64,000 bases of DNA from Erpobdella octoculata. Taxonomy: Eukaryota; Annelida; Clitellata; Hirudinida; Erpobdellidae. Shown here piece after piece: positions 19,614 to 27,862 of this stretch. A program made the translations under genes and the position numbers. How positions within the stretch are numbered: the first letter of the stretch is position 1; every line of letters begins with the position of its first letter. Under the pieces are notes generated by a model. That model was not told where the DNA came from. It made no database searches and saw only the letters and a program-made list of their open reading frames with translations. The stretch spans positions 18,392,636 through 18,456,635 of the forward strand of contig OZ022240.1 of NCBI GenBank assembly GCA_963978895.1, given 5' to 3'.

Positions 19614-22600
19614 ATGGCTTATGATACGACGAACACTGAAGAAGAACGTTTAAGTTTACTGAAGTCTATAAGAAGCTGTTCTTTGTTTGATTATAACATT
19701 GATCCTGATGAAAATATCTTCCACCCAATCTATGATAATAGAAATGTTTATGTTACTTCTGATGAGTTAAACGAGTTAACCGGTCGATTAGCTTCTGATC
19801 ATTTTTCATTTCTTCACGTCAATTGCAGAAGCTTAAAAAATAAATTGCATGACTTAGCAATATTACTTCACTGGAGTAGATCTAGGATTTTGGCGGTTAC
19901 AGAGACCTGGCTGGATGACAATTCATTCTTGAGCGTGGAAATACCGGGCTTTGTTTTCGTATCTAGACATAGAGTTATGAAAAAAGGTGGCGGAGTTGGT
20001 TTTTTTATTGACTCTGACTTAAAATATTCTGTTCTTGATGTTAGTTCCTGGAGTGTTGATATTACTTCATTTGAAATTCTCTTGGTATCTGCGGAGTGTC
20101 GAGGAATTGGAAGTTTTACTGTTGGAGTAATCTATCGCCCACCGGATACCAATATACGTGTTTTTAATGCAGAGCTGAGTAACATCTTGGATTACGTTGA
20201 CAGAAAAAATATGAAGATATTTCTACTGGGCGACTTCAACATTGATTTTCTTGACAAAGAATGGAACTCACTTACAGCTGAGTTTTTTAATTTACTAGCT
20301 TCCCACTGCCTTCTTCCAGCCTTTACAACGCCAACTAGAAAATGCCCTTCAACCGCCACCGCAATCGATAATATATTTACTAATTATCCACTACAGAAGA
20401 CTCTCGCCAGGATTGTACTCGATGATGTCTCGGACCACTTCCCTATTTTTCTCTCTGCCACATTATCGACACCTGATTGCGTCGGAAAAAATCATGTCTT
20501 TTCCTTAAGAAGGAGTTTCGTTAATAAAGAAATTTTTGAGCAAACGCTGCATGGAGCCGATTGGTCTAGGGTAATAGAGGTGGCCGAGTGTGGCGACGCG
20601 TCATCCGCCTATTCAATGTTTATCAATAGATACCTTGAAATATATAATAATTCCTTTCCTCTGGTGAGCTGCAGCGGCAAATCTAACGGACCTAACAAGT
20701 TTGATAAAGAATGGATGACACCTGAACTTATGAAAAGCTGCAAGAAAAAAAATGCGCTTTACCGAGCATACACCAGGAATCCATCTCCGTCTAACAAACA
20801 GAAATTTACTACATTTAGAAACCTCTTCAAATCAACTAAGGTAAAAACCATCAAACAATTCTACTCCGAAAAGTTTAAATTAAACAACAACAACATCAAA
20901 GGAACATGGAAGTTAATTGGGAACATTTTAAATAAAAAGACCAACATGGAACAATGCAAGACTTTCTGTACGGATGACGGTAGTCTATTGACATCTTCCT
21001 CTGTTATTGCTGAGTCATTTAATAATTACTTTTCTAATATTGGCTCCAACCTCGCAAGAAAGATATCCCCACCGGATATAACGTTTGAAAAATATCTTGG
21101 CAATCCTGTGACTCACTCTTTTTTTTTTGCACCCACTACGCCCGATGAGATTATCAAAATAGCATCAGACTTAAAGATCTCTCACAGTTGCGGATCCGAT
21201 GGAGTCGACCCATGCATCGCACGAAATTCAATTACGGCGATCGCTAGTCCTCTGTCTGCCATAATAAATTGCTCAATAACTTCAGGAGTATTCCCCGCTC
21301 AACTAAAAACAGCCAAAGTCATTCCAATTTACAAATCTGGGAAAAAAGAAAACTTTTCTAATTACCGGCCAATATCTGTCTTGTGCTATTTCTCAAAGTT
21401 TTTTGAAAGAGTGATGCACTCCAGACTTTATAATTATCTTGATAAATTTTCCATTATTACACCAAATCAGTTTGGATTTAGAAAAAATCAATCAACTTAT
21501 ATGCCACTGGTCATGTTACATTCAAAGATTGCCGAGGCCATGGACCGTGGGAAATATGTAGTTGGCATCTTCCTGGACCTAGCTAAAGCCTTCGATACGG
21601 TTGATCACGGCATTCTGGTGGAAAAATTGAGGTACTATGGAATCCGGGGAACTCCACTATCATGGTTCAGTGACTATCTTAGCTGTAGATCACAATGCGT
21701 CCAGTACAGCAACTCTATCTCTTCGATGAAGCAGGTAACTTGTGCGGTGCCTCAAGGGTCGGTGCTGGGACCGCTTCTATTCCTTATCTATATTAACGAC
21801 CTATGCTCAGTTTCAGATCGCCTTGAATTTGTTTTGTTTGCGGACGATACTAACCTCTTTGCGACTGGCGATAACTTAGAAAATTTATATTACGATACCA
21901 ACAGTGAATTACTTTCTGTTTCTAAATGGTTCTCTGCTAGTAGACTTTCCTTAAATGTTAGCAAAACGAATTACATTTTATTTCACCATATAAACAAAAA
22001 TACTTTCTGTAATTGTCAGCTGAAGATTGATGATATACCAATTTTGCGGGTTCCTTATTGCAAGTTCTTGGGCGTGTTGCTTGATGAACACCTTACATTA
22101 AAAACTCACATTGAACATGTTACATCTAAGGTTGCAAAAAATTGTGGAGTGCTATCTCGTATACATCAGTTTGTTGATGCCAATATTTCTATGATGTTAT
22201 ACTATGCACTTATATTTCCGTACTTATCATACTGCAATATTGTATGGGCCTCAAATTATTCAACTCGTTTAAAGCCTCTTCATATTTTGCAAAAGCGAAT
22301 TATTCGAATTATTTTTCACATGCCTCCCACATCGTCTTGTAAAATTCAAATGGCTAACAACAACATTCTTAATATTTATCAGATTAATTTCTTCCAAACT
22401 GGCATTTTCATGTATAAATATGATAATTTTATATTACCCTCATCATTCGATAACATGTTTGTAAAATTATCTGATGTTCATTCCTATGATCTGCTCCCCG
22501 GTCGCTGTTTTCGAACGGATTTTGCTCGGACAACTCTTAAAACATTCTCTATTAAATGCTCTGGCCCTCGTATTTATTCAATCATTCCAATATCTGTCTC

Positions 22601-22667
22601 CTCCTTGAAACGTATTTCGCTATTTAAGCAAGCTCTGAAATCTTACTTGTTATTGTCTCACTCATAG
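19614..22667 (+). CDS. LINE ORF2: AP endonuclease and reverse transcriptase, intact
   Basis: 1017 residues from ATG 19614; earlier codons in the frame lack ATG. Residues ~70-280 form an APE-type endonuclease: FLHVNCRSLKNKLHDLA, VTETWLDD (~95), GDFNIDFLD (~205) and DVSDHFPIF (~273). The reverse transcriptase spans ~510-780: VIPIYKSGKKENFSNYRPIS, FLDLAKAFDTVDHGIL, AVPQGSVLGPLLFLIYINDL and the catalytic VLFADDTNLFATG (~742). The C-terminal part has ALIFPYLSYCNIVWASNY and ends KSYLLLSHS. It nicks the target and primes cDNA synthesis from the nick. Length and domain order are those of full-length Jockey/CR1-group proteins. All named catalytic residues are present. Confidence 0.95.
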   Translation: MAYDTTNTEEERLSLLKSIRSCSLFDYNIDPDENIFHPIYDNRNVYVTSDELNELTGRLASDHFSFLHVNCRSLKNKLHDLAILLHWSRSRILAVTETWLDDNSFLSVEIPGFVFVSRHRVMKKGGGVGFFIDSDLKYSVLDVSSWSVDITSFEILLVSAECRGIGSFTVGVIYRPPDTNIRVFNAELSNILDYVDRKNMKIFLLGDFNIDFLDKEWNSLTAEFFNLLASHCLLPAFTTPTRKCPSTATAIDNIFTNYPLQKTLARIVLDDVSDHFPIFLSATLSTPDCVGKNHVFSLRRSFVNKEIFEQTLHGADWSRVIEVAECGDASSAYSMFINRYLEIYNNSFPLVSCSGKSNGPNKFDKEWMTPELMKSCKKKNALYRAYTRNPSPSNKQKFTTFRNLFKSTKVKTIKQFYSEKFKLNNNNIKGTWKLIGNILNKKTNMEQCKTFCTDDGSLLTSSSVIAESFNNYFSNIGSNLARKISPPDITFEKYLGNPVTHSFFFAPTTPDEIIKIASDLKISHSCGSDGVDPCIARNSITAIASPLSAIINCSITSGVFPAQLKTAKVIPIYKSGKKENFSNYRPISVLCYFSKFFERVMHSRLYNYLDKFSIITPNQFGFRKNQSTYMPLVMLHSKIAEAMDRGKYVVGIFLDLAKAFDTVDHGILVEKLRYYGIRGTPLSWFSDYLSCRSQCVQYSNSISSMKQVTCAVPQGSVLGPLLFLIYINDLCSVSDRLEFVLFADDTNLFATGDNLENLYYDTNSELLSVSKWFSASRLSLNVSKTNYILFHHINKNTFCNCQLKIDDIPILRVPYCKFLGVLLDEHLTLKTHIEHVTSKVAKNCGVLSRIHQFVDANISMMLYYALIFPYLSYCNIVWASNYSTRLKPLHILQKRIIRIIFHMPPTSSCKIQMANNNILNIYQINFFQTGIFMYKYDNFILPSSFDNMFVKLSDVHSYDLLPGRCFRTDFARTTLKTFSIKCSGPRIYSIIPISVSSLKRISLFKQALKSYLLLSHS

Positions 22668-22976
22668 CTACTCAATACCTATTACCTTAGCATACCAATT
22701 TCAGTCTCTTCCTTGATAAGTTTATTGAACTACTATTTGAAATGTCTTAACTCAACCAGCTCATTTGGTTCTTTTTGTAAAGGTTGTCCATTAAGCGGGA
22801 AGGAATTCCCTTCGGACGAACCTTTTGGGCACCTTATTTCTTTCTCAACCAATCGATTTTTTTTCTTTCTTTTGAAATTTTGGTTCTATATTTTTCTTGT
22901 CGTTTTGGTTATTTTTTTTTGCTTACGTTTAATACTTATGTTGGTGCTCAATAAATGTATAAAAAAAAAAAAAAAA
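22668..22976 (+). other. 3' UTR of the intact LINE
   Basis: The non-coding tail of the element has T-rich stretches and ends GTGCTCAATAAATGTAT followed by 16 A. AATAAA (about 22950) lies close to the tail and is the likely poly(A) signal. Confidence 0.75.
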
Positions 22977-23189
22977 GATAATCATCTACAGGTAATAAGA
23001 CGATGTTTGACACCGCCTGAAGTAGATTGATGGACTGGATATTTAACTTATAAAATATGTGTATTTTCATTATTATATTAAAAAAACAATTTGTCATGGC
23101 TTTATTTAATAAATTAGATGGTGAACATAATTAATGGTGATCATGTGAGGCCTAATACAGCAATGCAATGTATTAGTGTACAAGTTTAT

Positions 23190-23343
23190 AGAAAAAAGTA
23201 GTTAAAAGTAGTTAACTACTTTAGTTAAACTACCTCTGACAAAAAGTAGTTAACTACATAGTTTAACTACTAAAAAGTAAATGTAACTACAGAAAAGTTT
23301 AACTACTTGAAAGTAGTTTGTTGCCCATCACTGCTGATCTGCA
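23190..23343. repeat. hAT-type terminus with AGTAGTTAACTA repeats
   Basis: Many copies of AGTAGTTAAACTAC-like motifs lead to an end reading, on the minus strand, CAGTGATGGGCAACAAACTA, a typical hAT terminus. The 8 bp after it are CTGATCTG. No matching left end was found, so it could be the 3' end of the hAT relic at 17497-18790, separated from it by the LINE, or a solo fragment. Confidence 0.65.
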
Positions 23344-23622
23344 TACATTCAAACTCTTCAAACAGTTAATAACTTCTGTATTTGAATGAATAAAACTACA
23401 TTTGCAACAAGAGAGGTTTTATAAGTGGAGAATTTAATAATGATTTACATAGTTAACAATAACTTAGCAAACAAGGATTGTTCAATGTTGAAATTTATCC
23501 AAGAAATAATATTGAGGTTTTCATTTCTGAGTTATATTCTAGTTATCATAAACCTAGTAACATGTCAAACCAAAAGGTAGATTAACTAGATTAATTTAAT
23601 CTTCTATGAATATTGATATATA
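23344..23622. other. AT-rich non-coding DNA
   Basis: Nothing recognisable; it separates the hAT terminus from the mariner. Confidence 0.4.
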
Positions 23623-24505
23623 CAAGATGAGATTCAAAAGTAATGAGCCTTTGTTAAAAAAACCAAATTTATTGAGCCAATCAGTACAACTAATAAATAG
23701 TCTTCAAAATAGGCATCTCTTGCATCAATACACTTTTGTTGGCGGCTTTTCCATGACTCGAAGGCCGTCCACGTAAGCCTGTTCTGGGATGGCTTCAAGG
23801 ACTGCCTTAACATTTGCTTGTACGTCCTCGATCGAGACAAAGCGTTTTTCTTTCAGCACTGATTTTAAGTGCTGAAACAAGAAGTCAGGAGGCGACTCGT
23901 CTGGACTGTAGGGAGGATGGGGGACCACCAAAACGTTTACCTGGACCAGGTAGGAGCTCACTATGAAGGTGGTGTGGCTGGGTGCATTATAATGATGCAG
24001 CTTCCAGCTGTATTTGATGACCCTTCGCTTGCAATTCCTTGGTAACAATGCATTGCACCGTTGCCTCTGATAAGTCCCAGGGCCTCTGCTATTTAGTAAA
24101 GACTTACTGCAAATTAACGACAGTTCGGACCAACGACAGAAGTCCAGCCTTCCCCAAAAGCCTTGTCACATTTGTTCATTTGAGACTAGGCTTGACACTC
24201 TATCCCAAATGCCTGCTGAAGCATTGCAAAGGTTTTGGAAGGAAACTTAACCAACCAGAAGTCCCGAAGCAGGACTTGATTGCATACTGTTGCTCTAACA
24301 AACCGTCTTTTCTGCCGTGCTACACACTACCGTACAGAGGTTCCCATCAATGTTGATCTTACCACACCAAAAACTCGGAGGCAACTGAACTCCATTGCGT
24401 TGTAAAGCCAACACCCACTATTACCGTCGCTGGAAAGTGGAGCACACGGCGAGGTACGCTCGCGTCAGAATAAAATGAGGCTCATTACTTTTCAATACTA
24501 CCCTG
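23623..24505 (-). mobile_element. Decayed mariner element, TA target
   Basis: Inverted ends: left CAAGATGAGATTCAAAAGTA, right (minus strand) CAGGGTAGTATTGAAAAGTA, both continuing ATGAGCCT. TA dinucleotides lie at 23621-23622 and 24506-24507. Between them lies a minus-strand transposase with several frameshifts and a lost central part. At about 0.88 kb it is shorter than a complete mariner (about 1.3 kb). Confidence 0.9.
23640..24300 (-). pseudogene. Mariner transposase, broken
   Basis: On the minus strand the N-terminal helix-turn-helix region survives as frameshifted pieces: LEQQYAIKSCF, then in another frame FAMLQQAFGIECQA and AFGEGWTSVVG. After a deletion of the first catalytic Asp region the C-terminal part reads HHYNAPSHTTFIVSSYL, VVPHPPYSPDESPPDFLFQH and LKSVLKEKRFVSIEDVQAN. 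In mariners the motif is H-H-D-N-A-P; here the catalytic Asp is Tyr. A frameshift near 23740-23840 leads to the end FESWKSRQQKCIDARDAYFE. The protein cannot be active. Confidence 0.85.
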
Positions 24506-24507
24506 TA

Positions 24508-24981
24508 ATAATAAATTTAGCAGATGATTAAATAAAAAAAATTTCAAATAATTTAACTAATTCACTGATTTACAAGAGTATTACATTTTTAAATTAAATA
24601 TCTACAATAAATATACATAAGACAGTCAAAAGCAAGTTTAGAATATGCCATATCATGCTAAATTACATAGTTGAGAAAATGTGTAATTCAATATAATTTA
24701 ATCTCTCTATTTAGCATTATTTTTTCTTGTTGTGTCTTCTACTGCTACTGGTAATTTATAAACTTGTTAAGTCTTTGTGGATATGCTTTTTTAATGACGA
24801 ATTGTGTACTTATGCAGCTATTGATGTTTGTTGAAGGTTGTTCTACAAAATAAATCAAATCAAATCAAATCAATAAAAAACATCATCCTAAAGATCCTGA
24901 ATTGATTCAATACTATTTTTCAGAAAGCTAATAATAACGGCAGCCATTCCAGTGAATCGGCATGTGAAATTATGAGGTAAG
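24508..24981. other. Non-coding DNA with an AATCA-repeat tail
   Basis: AT-rich. TTCTACAAAATAAATCAAATC repeats of the AATCA type at about 24846-24875 look like the 3' tail of a LINE fragment, but no coding part is recognisable upstream. Confidence 0.4.
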
Positions 24982-24985
24982 ATAT

Positions 24986-25193
24986 TGCTGTAACCAGTGG
25001 TGGCGCGCACATCCCTGTTTCTATTTTTAGTTTGTGAGTTAGTGAAGCTAGAGAGTTGTTGATTGATAGCAGCCATTACTTTTCTGAAACTAATATTTGT
25101 TTTCGAACTGACTCCTTCTGTTAGTTTTAATTAATAAAACTTTAAACTGTACAAAGTAGTTTTTTTTTAGAGCCCAAACCGAGAATTACAACA
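24986..25193 (+). repeat. 5' LTR of the Gypsy element
   Basis: 208 bp, starting TGCTGTAACCAGTGG and ending GAGAATTACAACA (TG...CA). It contains AATAAA within TTAATTAATAAAACTTT. Nearly identical to the 3' LTR except for a few substitutions and the absence of a 20-bp segment present in the 3' LTR. Confidence 0.92.
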
Positions 25194-25194
25194 T

Positions 25195-25212
25195 TGGTGT
25201 CAGAAGTGGGAT
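25195..25212 (+). other. Primer binding site, tRNA-Leu type
   Basis: TGGTGTCAGAAGTGGGAT begins one base after the 5' LTR. It is complementary to the 3' end of animal tRNA-Leu (…TCCCACTTCTGACA plus CCA), which would prime minus-strand DNA synthesis. Confidence 0.85.
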
Positions 25213-25252
25213 TTTCTTGGTATCGTGAATTTAGTTATTTGGTATCGTCGGT

Positions 25253-26403
25253 ATGGTTCTAAAAACACTGGAAGAGTTGCTGGTACCTGAGTTACGGAGA
25301 GAACTAAAAAAAAAGGACCTCAGCACAGATGGAAAAAAATCGGAGTTAGTCGAACGTCTTAGAAGAGCGTTAGAAGAAGAAGACGTCGACCCAGATGACT
25401 TTGAGTTTAAACTCGACGAAGCTCTTTTGAATGAATTCAAATTTTTGAGGACAGAAGTGGCAGCATCGATACAACAGGGGAAGGGTTTCCAAGACAAGTT
25501 GTTATTGTTGAAGGAAGAAATCAAGGAGGAGGTTGCAGAAGAAAACAATGCCATTAGGAGAGAGATGACTGAGTTCAAGGATGTTTTCCAAGAAGAAATC
25601 TCTGACATAAGATGCAGACTGAGGGAAATGGAAACTGGACGTAGGGGCACTCTTTTGAGGGTTCCACTGGACTCATCAATTTCTGAAAGGGTTAAGGTAC
25701 CTACTTTCGATGGTTCGGTGGTGTGGTCAGTGTACAAGCGACAGTTTGAAGCAGCAGCTGCCACGGGTAATAACTGGGTTTTGGATAAGACAAAGGCAAC
25801 GGCATTAACCTTGGCTCTGAGACGGAAAGCTTTGGAAATTCTTCAGACTGTTTCAGAAGAAGAAGACTACCCAGCCCTGGTAAAAGTTCTCAAGCGTAGT
25901 TTTGGAGATGAACACTTACATGAGATGTACAGAATCCAACTAAAAACTCGACGACAAAAGCCGGGGAAAGCTTCCAAGAGCTCGAAGCAGATGTTAAACG
26001 TCTGGCACATCTAGCCTACCCTACCGTCACACCTGATCTTCTCGATATCCTGGTGTCTGACTCTTTTGTGGATGCCATCGCTGATCTTGAATTGAAGAAA
26101 GCAATCCTCATCAGTGGCAAACACAGAGCTGGTGAAGCTCTGGTATTTGCACTTTCATATGAAGCTGCAAGCCATGCATCCCATAGTGCTCAATTGGTCC
26201 GAACTTTAAAAATGGAAGATGGCGAGACTCAACAAGCTTCTGGTGGTGCCAGAACAAAAACAGACCTGGATAACTTTCGATGCTGGATGTGCAACCAGAA
26301 AGGACATCTCCAAAGAAATTGTCAAGCATATGTCAGAGCTTCAACATCCTCACATCCTTTAAACTCGAAGCAGTCGATCTCGAAGGGCGGAAATCGACAG
26401 TAA
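25253..26403 (+). pseudogene. Gypsy Gag with SAP domain and zinc knuckle, one frameshift
   Basis: Starts at ATG 25253. The N-terminus is a SAP-type motif (LVPELRRELKKKDLSTDGKK then SELVERLRRAL), a DNA-binding helix pair seen in some animal Gypsy Gags. An acidic coiled-coil region follows, then the capsid-like part (VPTFDGSVVWSVYKRQFEAA, LRRKALEILQTVSEEEDYPA). A one-base frameshift near 25965 moves the rest to another frame: FVDAIADLELKKAILISGK, then the knuckle CWMCNQKGHLQRNC. The frame ends at 26403, overlapping the protease frame. Gag would package RNA into particles. Confidence 0.85.
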
Positions 26404-26867
26404 GGAAATACAAAGCCCCAACACCCATAAAACAGAATAAAAAGAAATATTTAGATAGAAGATGGTGGAGTGATAATTGTAAAAACTCTTGGGTTTCGAA
26501 TCGGGTATTGAATACTAAGGTATTTTATCCATCTAGAAAAACTAACCACTCATTAGCAACTGTTTTACCAAAAGTTCCTATGTCAGTGCTAACTCTAGGA
26601 AGGAATGCTAACTTATGTGTCTTTGGCAAAGTTGGAGAGAAATCATGCAGATTGATTATCGACACTGGAGCATCTCGTTCCATCATAAACAGAACATTAG
26701 ATATTAATGGACAGATACAGGAAAACACAAACATTCGAATAAAAACTGCTACAGGAGAACCAGTTGCTGTTGTTGGAGAGATAGATCTGCCCCTTCAAAT
26801 TGGAGAAAATGTGTTTAGCCACTCTTTCGTTGTTGCCGAGATCAAAGATGAATGCTTGATTTCTTAA
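26404..26867 (+). pseudogene. Gypsy aspartic protease
   Basis: The frame opens inside the end of gag (about 26280) and carries LTLGRNANLCVFGKVGEK, the catalytic LIIDTGASRSIIN, TNIRIKTATGEPVAVVGEID and FSHSFVVAEIKDECLIS. It ends at a stop (26865-26867) caused by a frameshift, because the next frame continues with LDFLKRNGFALDFNKRILTL. The catalytic D-T-G triad is kept, so the protease itself looks undamaged. It would cleave Gag-Pol. Confidence 0.85.
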
Positions 26868-27862
26868 AAAGGAATGGGTTTGCACTGGATTTCAATAAAA
26901 GAATTTTGACACTGAATGACTCTGAGTTTCCACTGATATATAGTGATGATCTTGAAGAGATCTGTCAGCCAATTCACCACCAAGAGCTACATACTGTGAG
27001 AAATGATCAAGTTCAAGGAAATAAAGATGAAGTAAAGAGATCAAATAAATTTGTTAATAATGAAAATTGTAAAGCAATACCATCTAGAATTTCACATGAA
27101 AGAAAACATCCACGATTGCAGCAGATTTTGTTAAACGTCAAAGGTTCTCTTCCAATAGAAGAATTTGTTAAGGCAGAAAATTTGTTAGATGAATTCAGTG
27201 ATATTGTGTCGATGGATGACAATGATTGTGGAAAAACAGATGTTGTACAACACAAAATTAACACAGAAGAGACTCAACCGATCCATCAAATGCCACGTCG
27301 CCTTCCCTTAGCGAAGCGAGAAGAAGCAAAGCAGATTTTAGACCAAATGTACAAACAAGGAGACATCTTGTAGCCCTTGGTGTTCACCAGTAGTTTTAGT
27401 GAAGAAGAAGAATGGTTCATGGCGTTTTTGTGTTGATTATAGAAAGTTGAACGAAGTCACAATCAAAGATAGTTATCCTCTTCCTCGAATAGATGACACA
27501 CTTTCTTCCTCGAATAGATGACACACTTGACACCCTTGTTGGAACAAAAGTATTCTCTACTCTAGACTTGAAAAGTGGTTATTGGCAGGTTGGCATATAC
27601 CCACCAGATAAGGAAAAGACAGCTTTTTCTATAGGCGAAGGATTGTGGCAGTTTACTATAATGCCGTTCGGTTTATGCAACGCTCCAGCTACATTTGAAC
27701 GGTTAATGGAGTTCGTCTTGAGAGGACATGTCTGGAAAACTTGTTTAGTCTATCTTTACGACATTATCGTGATTGGTAGGAGCTATGAGGAGCATTTTTA
27801 CAATCTGCGCACTGTTTTCCAAAGGATAAGAAATGCAGGAATGAAACTTAATCCATCTAAAT
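26852..27862 (+). pseudogene. Gypsy reverse transcriptase, first part, mutated active site
   Basis: The frame from 26852 covers the protease-RT linker and [21 protein letters not shown] stop after KQGDIL (27373) reflects a frameshift to [20 protein letters not shown] and [21 protein letters not shown] 25-bp tandem duplication (27481-27505 and 27506-27530) shifts the frame again. Then come TKVFSTLDLKSGYWQVGIYP and TIMPFGLCNAPATFERLMEF. The catalytic motif reads CLVYLYDIIVIG, so the first Asp of Y-x-D-D is Tyr. After KLNPSK the gene is cut by the hAT at 27863. RT cannot be active. Confidence 0.9.

Larger units (their letters stand above)
18800..22976 (+). mobile_element. Intact APE-type LINE (Jockey/CR1 group)
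   Basis: Two complete ORFs, a 3' UTR of about 290 bp and a poly(A) tail (22961-22976) are present. No stop or frameshift was seen in either ORF, so this is the only element in the window that looks coding-competent. The exact 5' end (about 18780-18850) and a TSD were not found. It lies just after the hAT transposase relic, so it is younger than that hAT. Confidence 0.85.

Noticed and set aside
23190..23343. Assigning this hAT terminus firmly to the transposase at 17497-18790
   Set aside because: No matching left terminus or 8-bp duplication CTGATCTG was found upstream.
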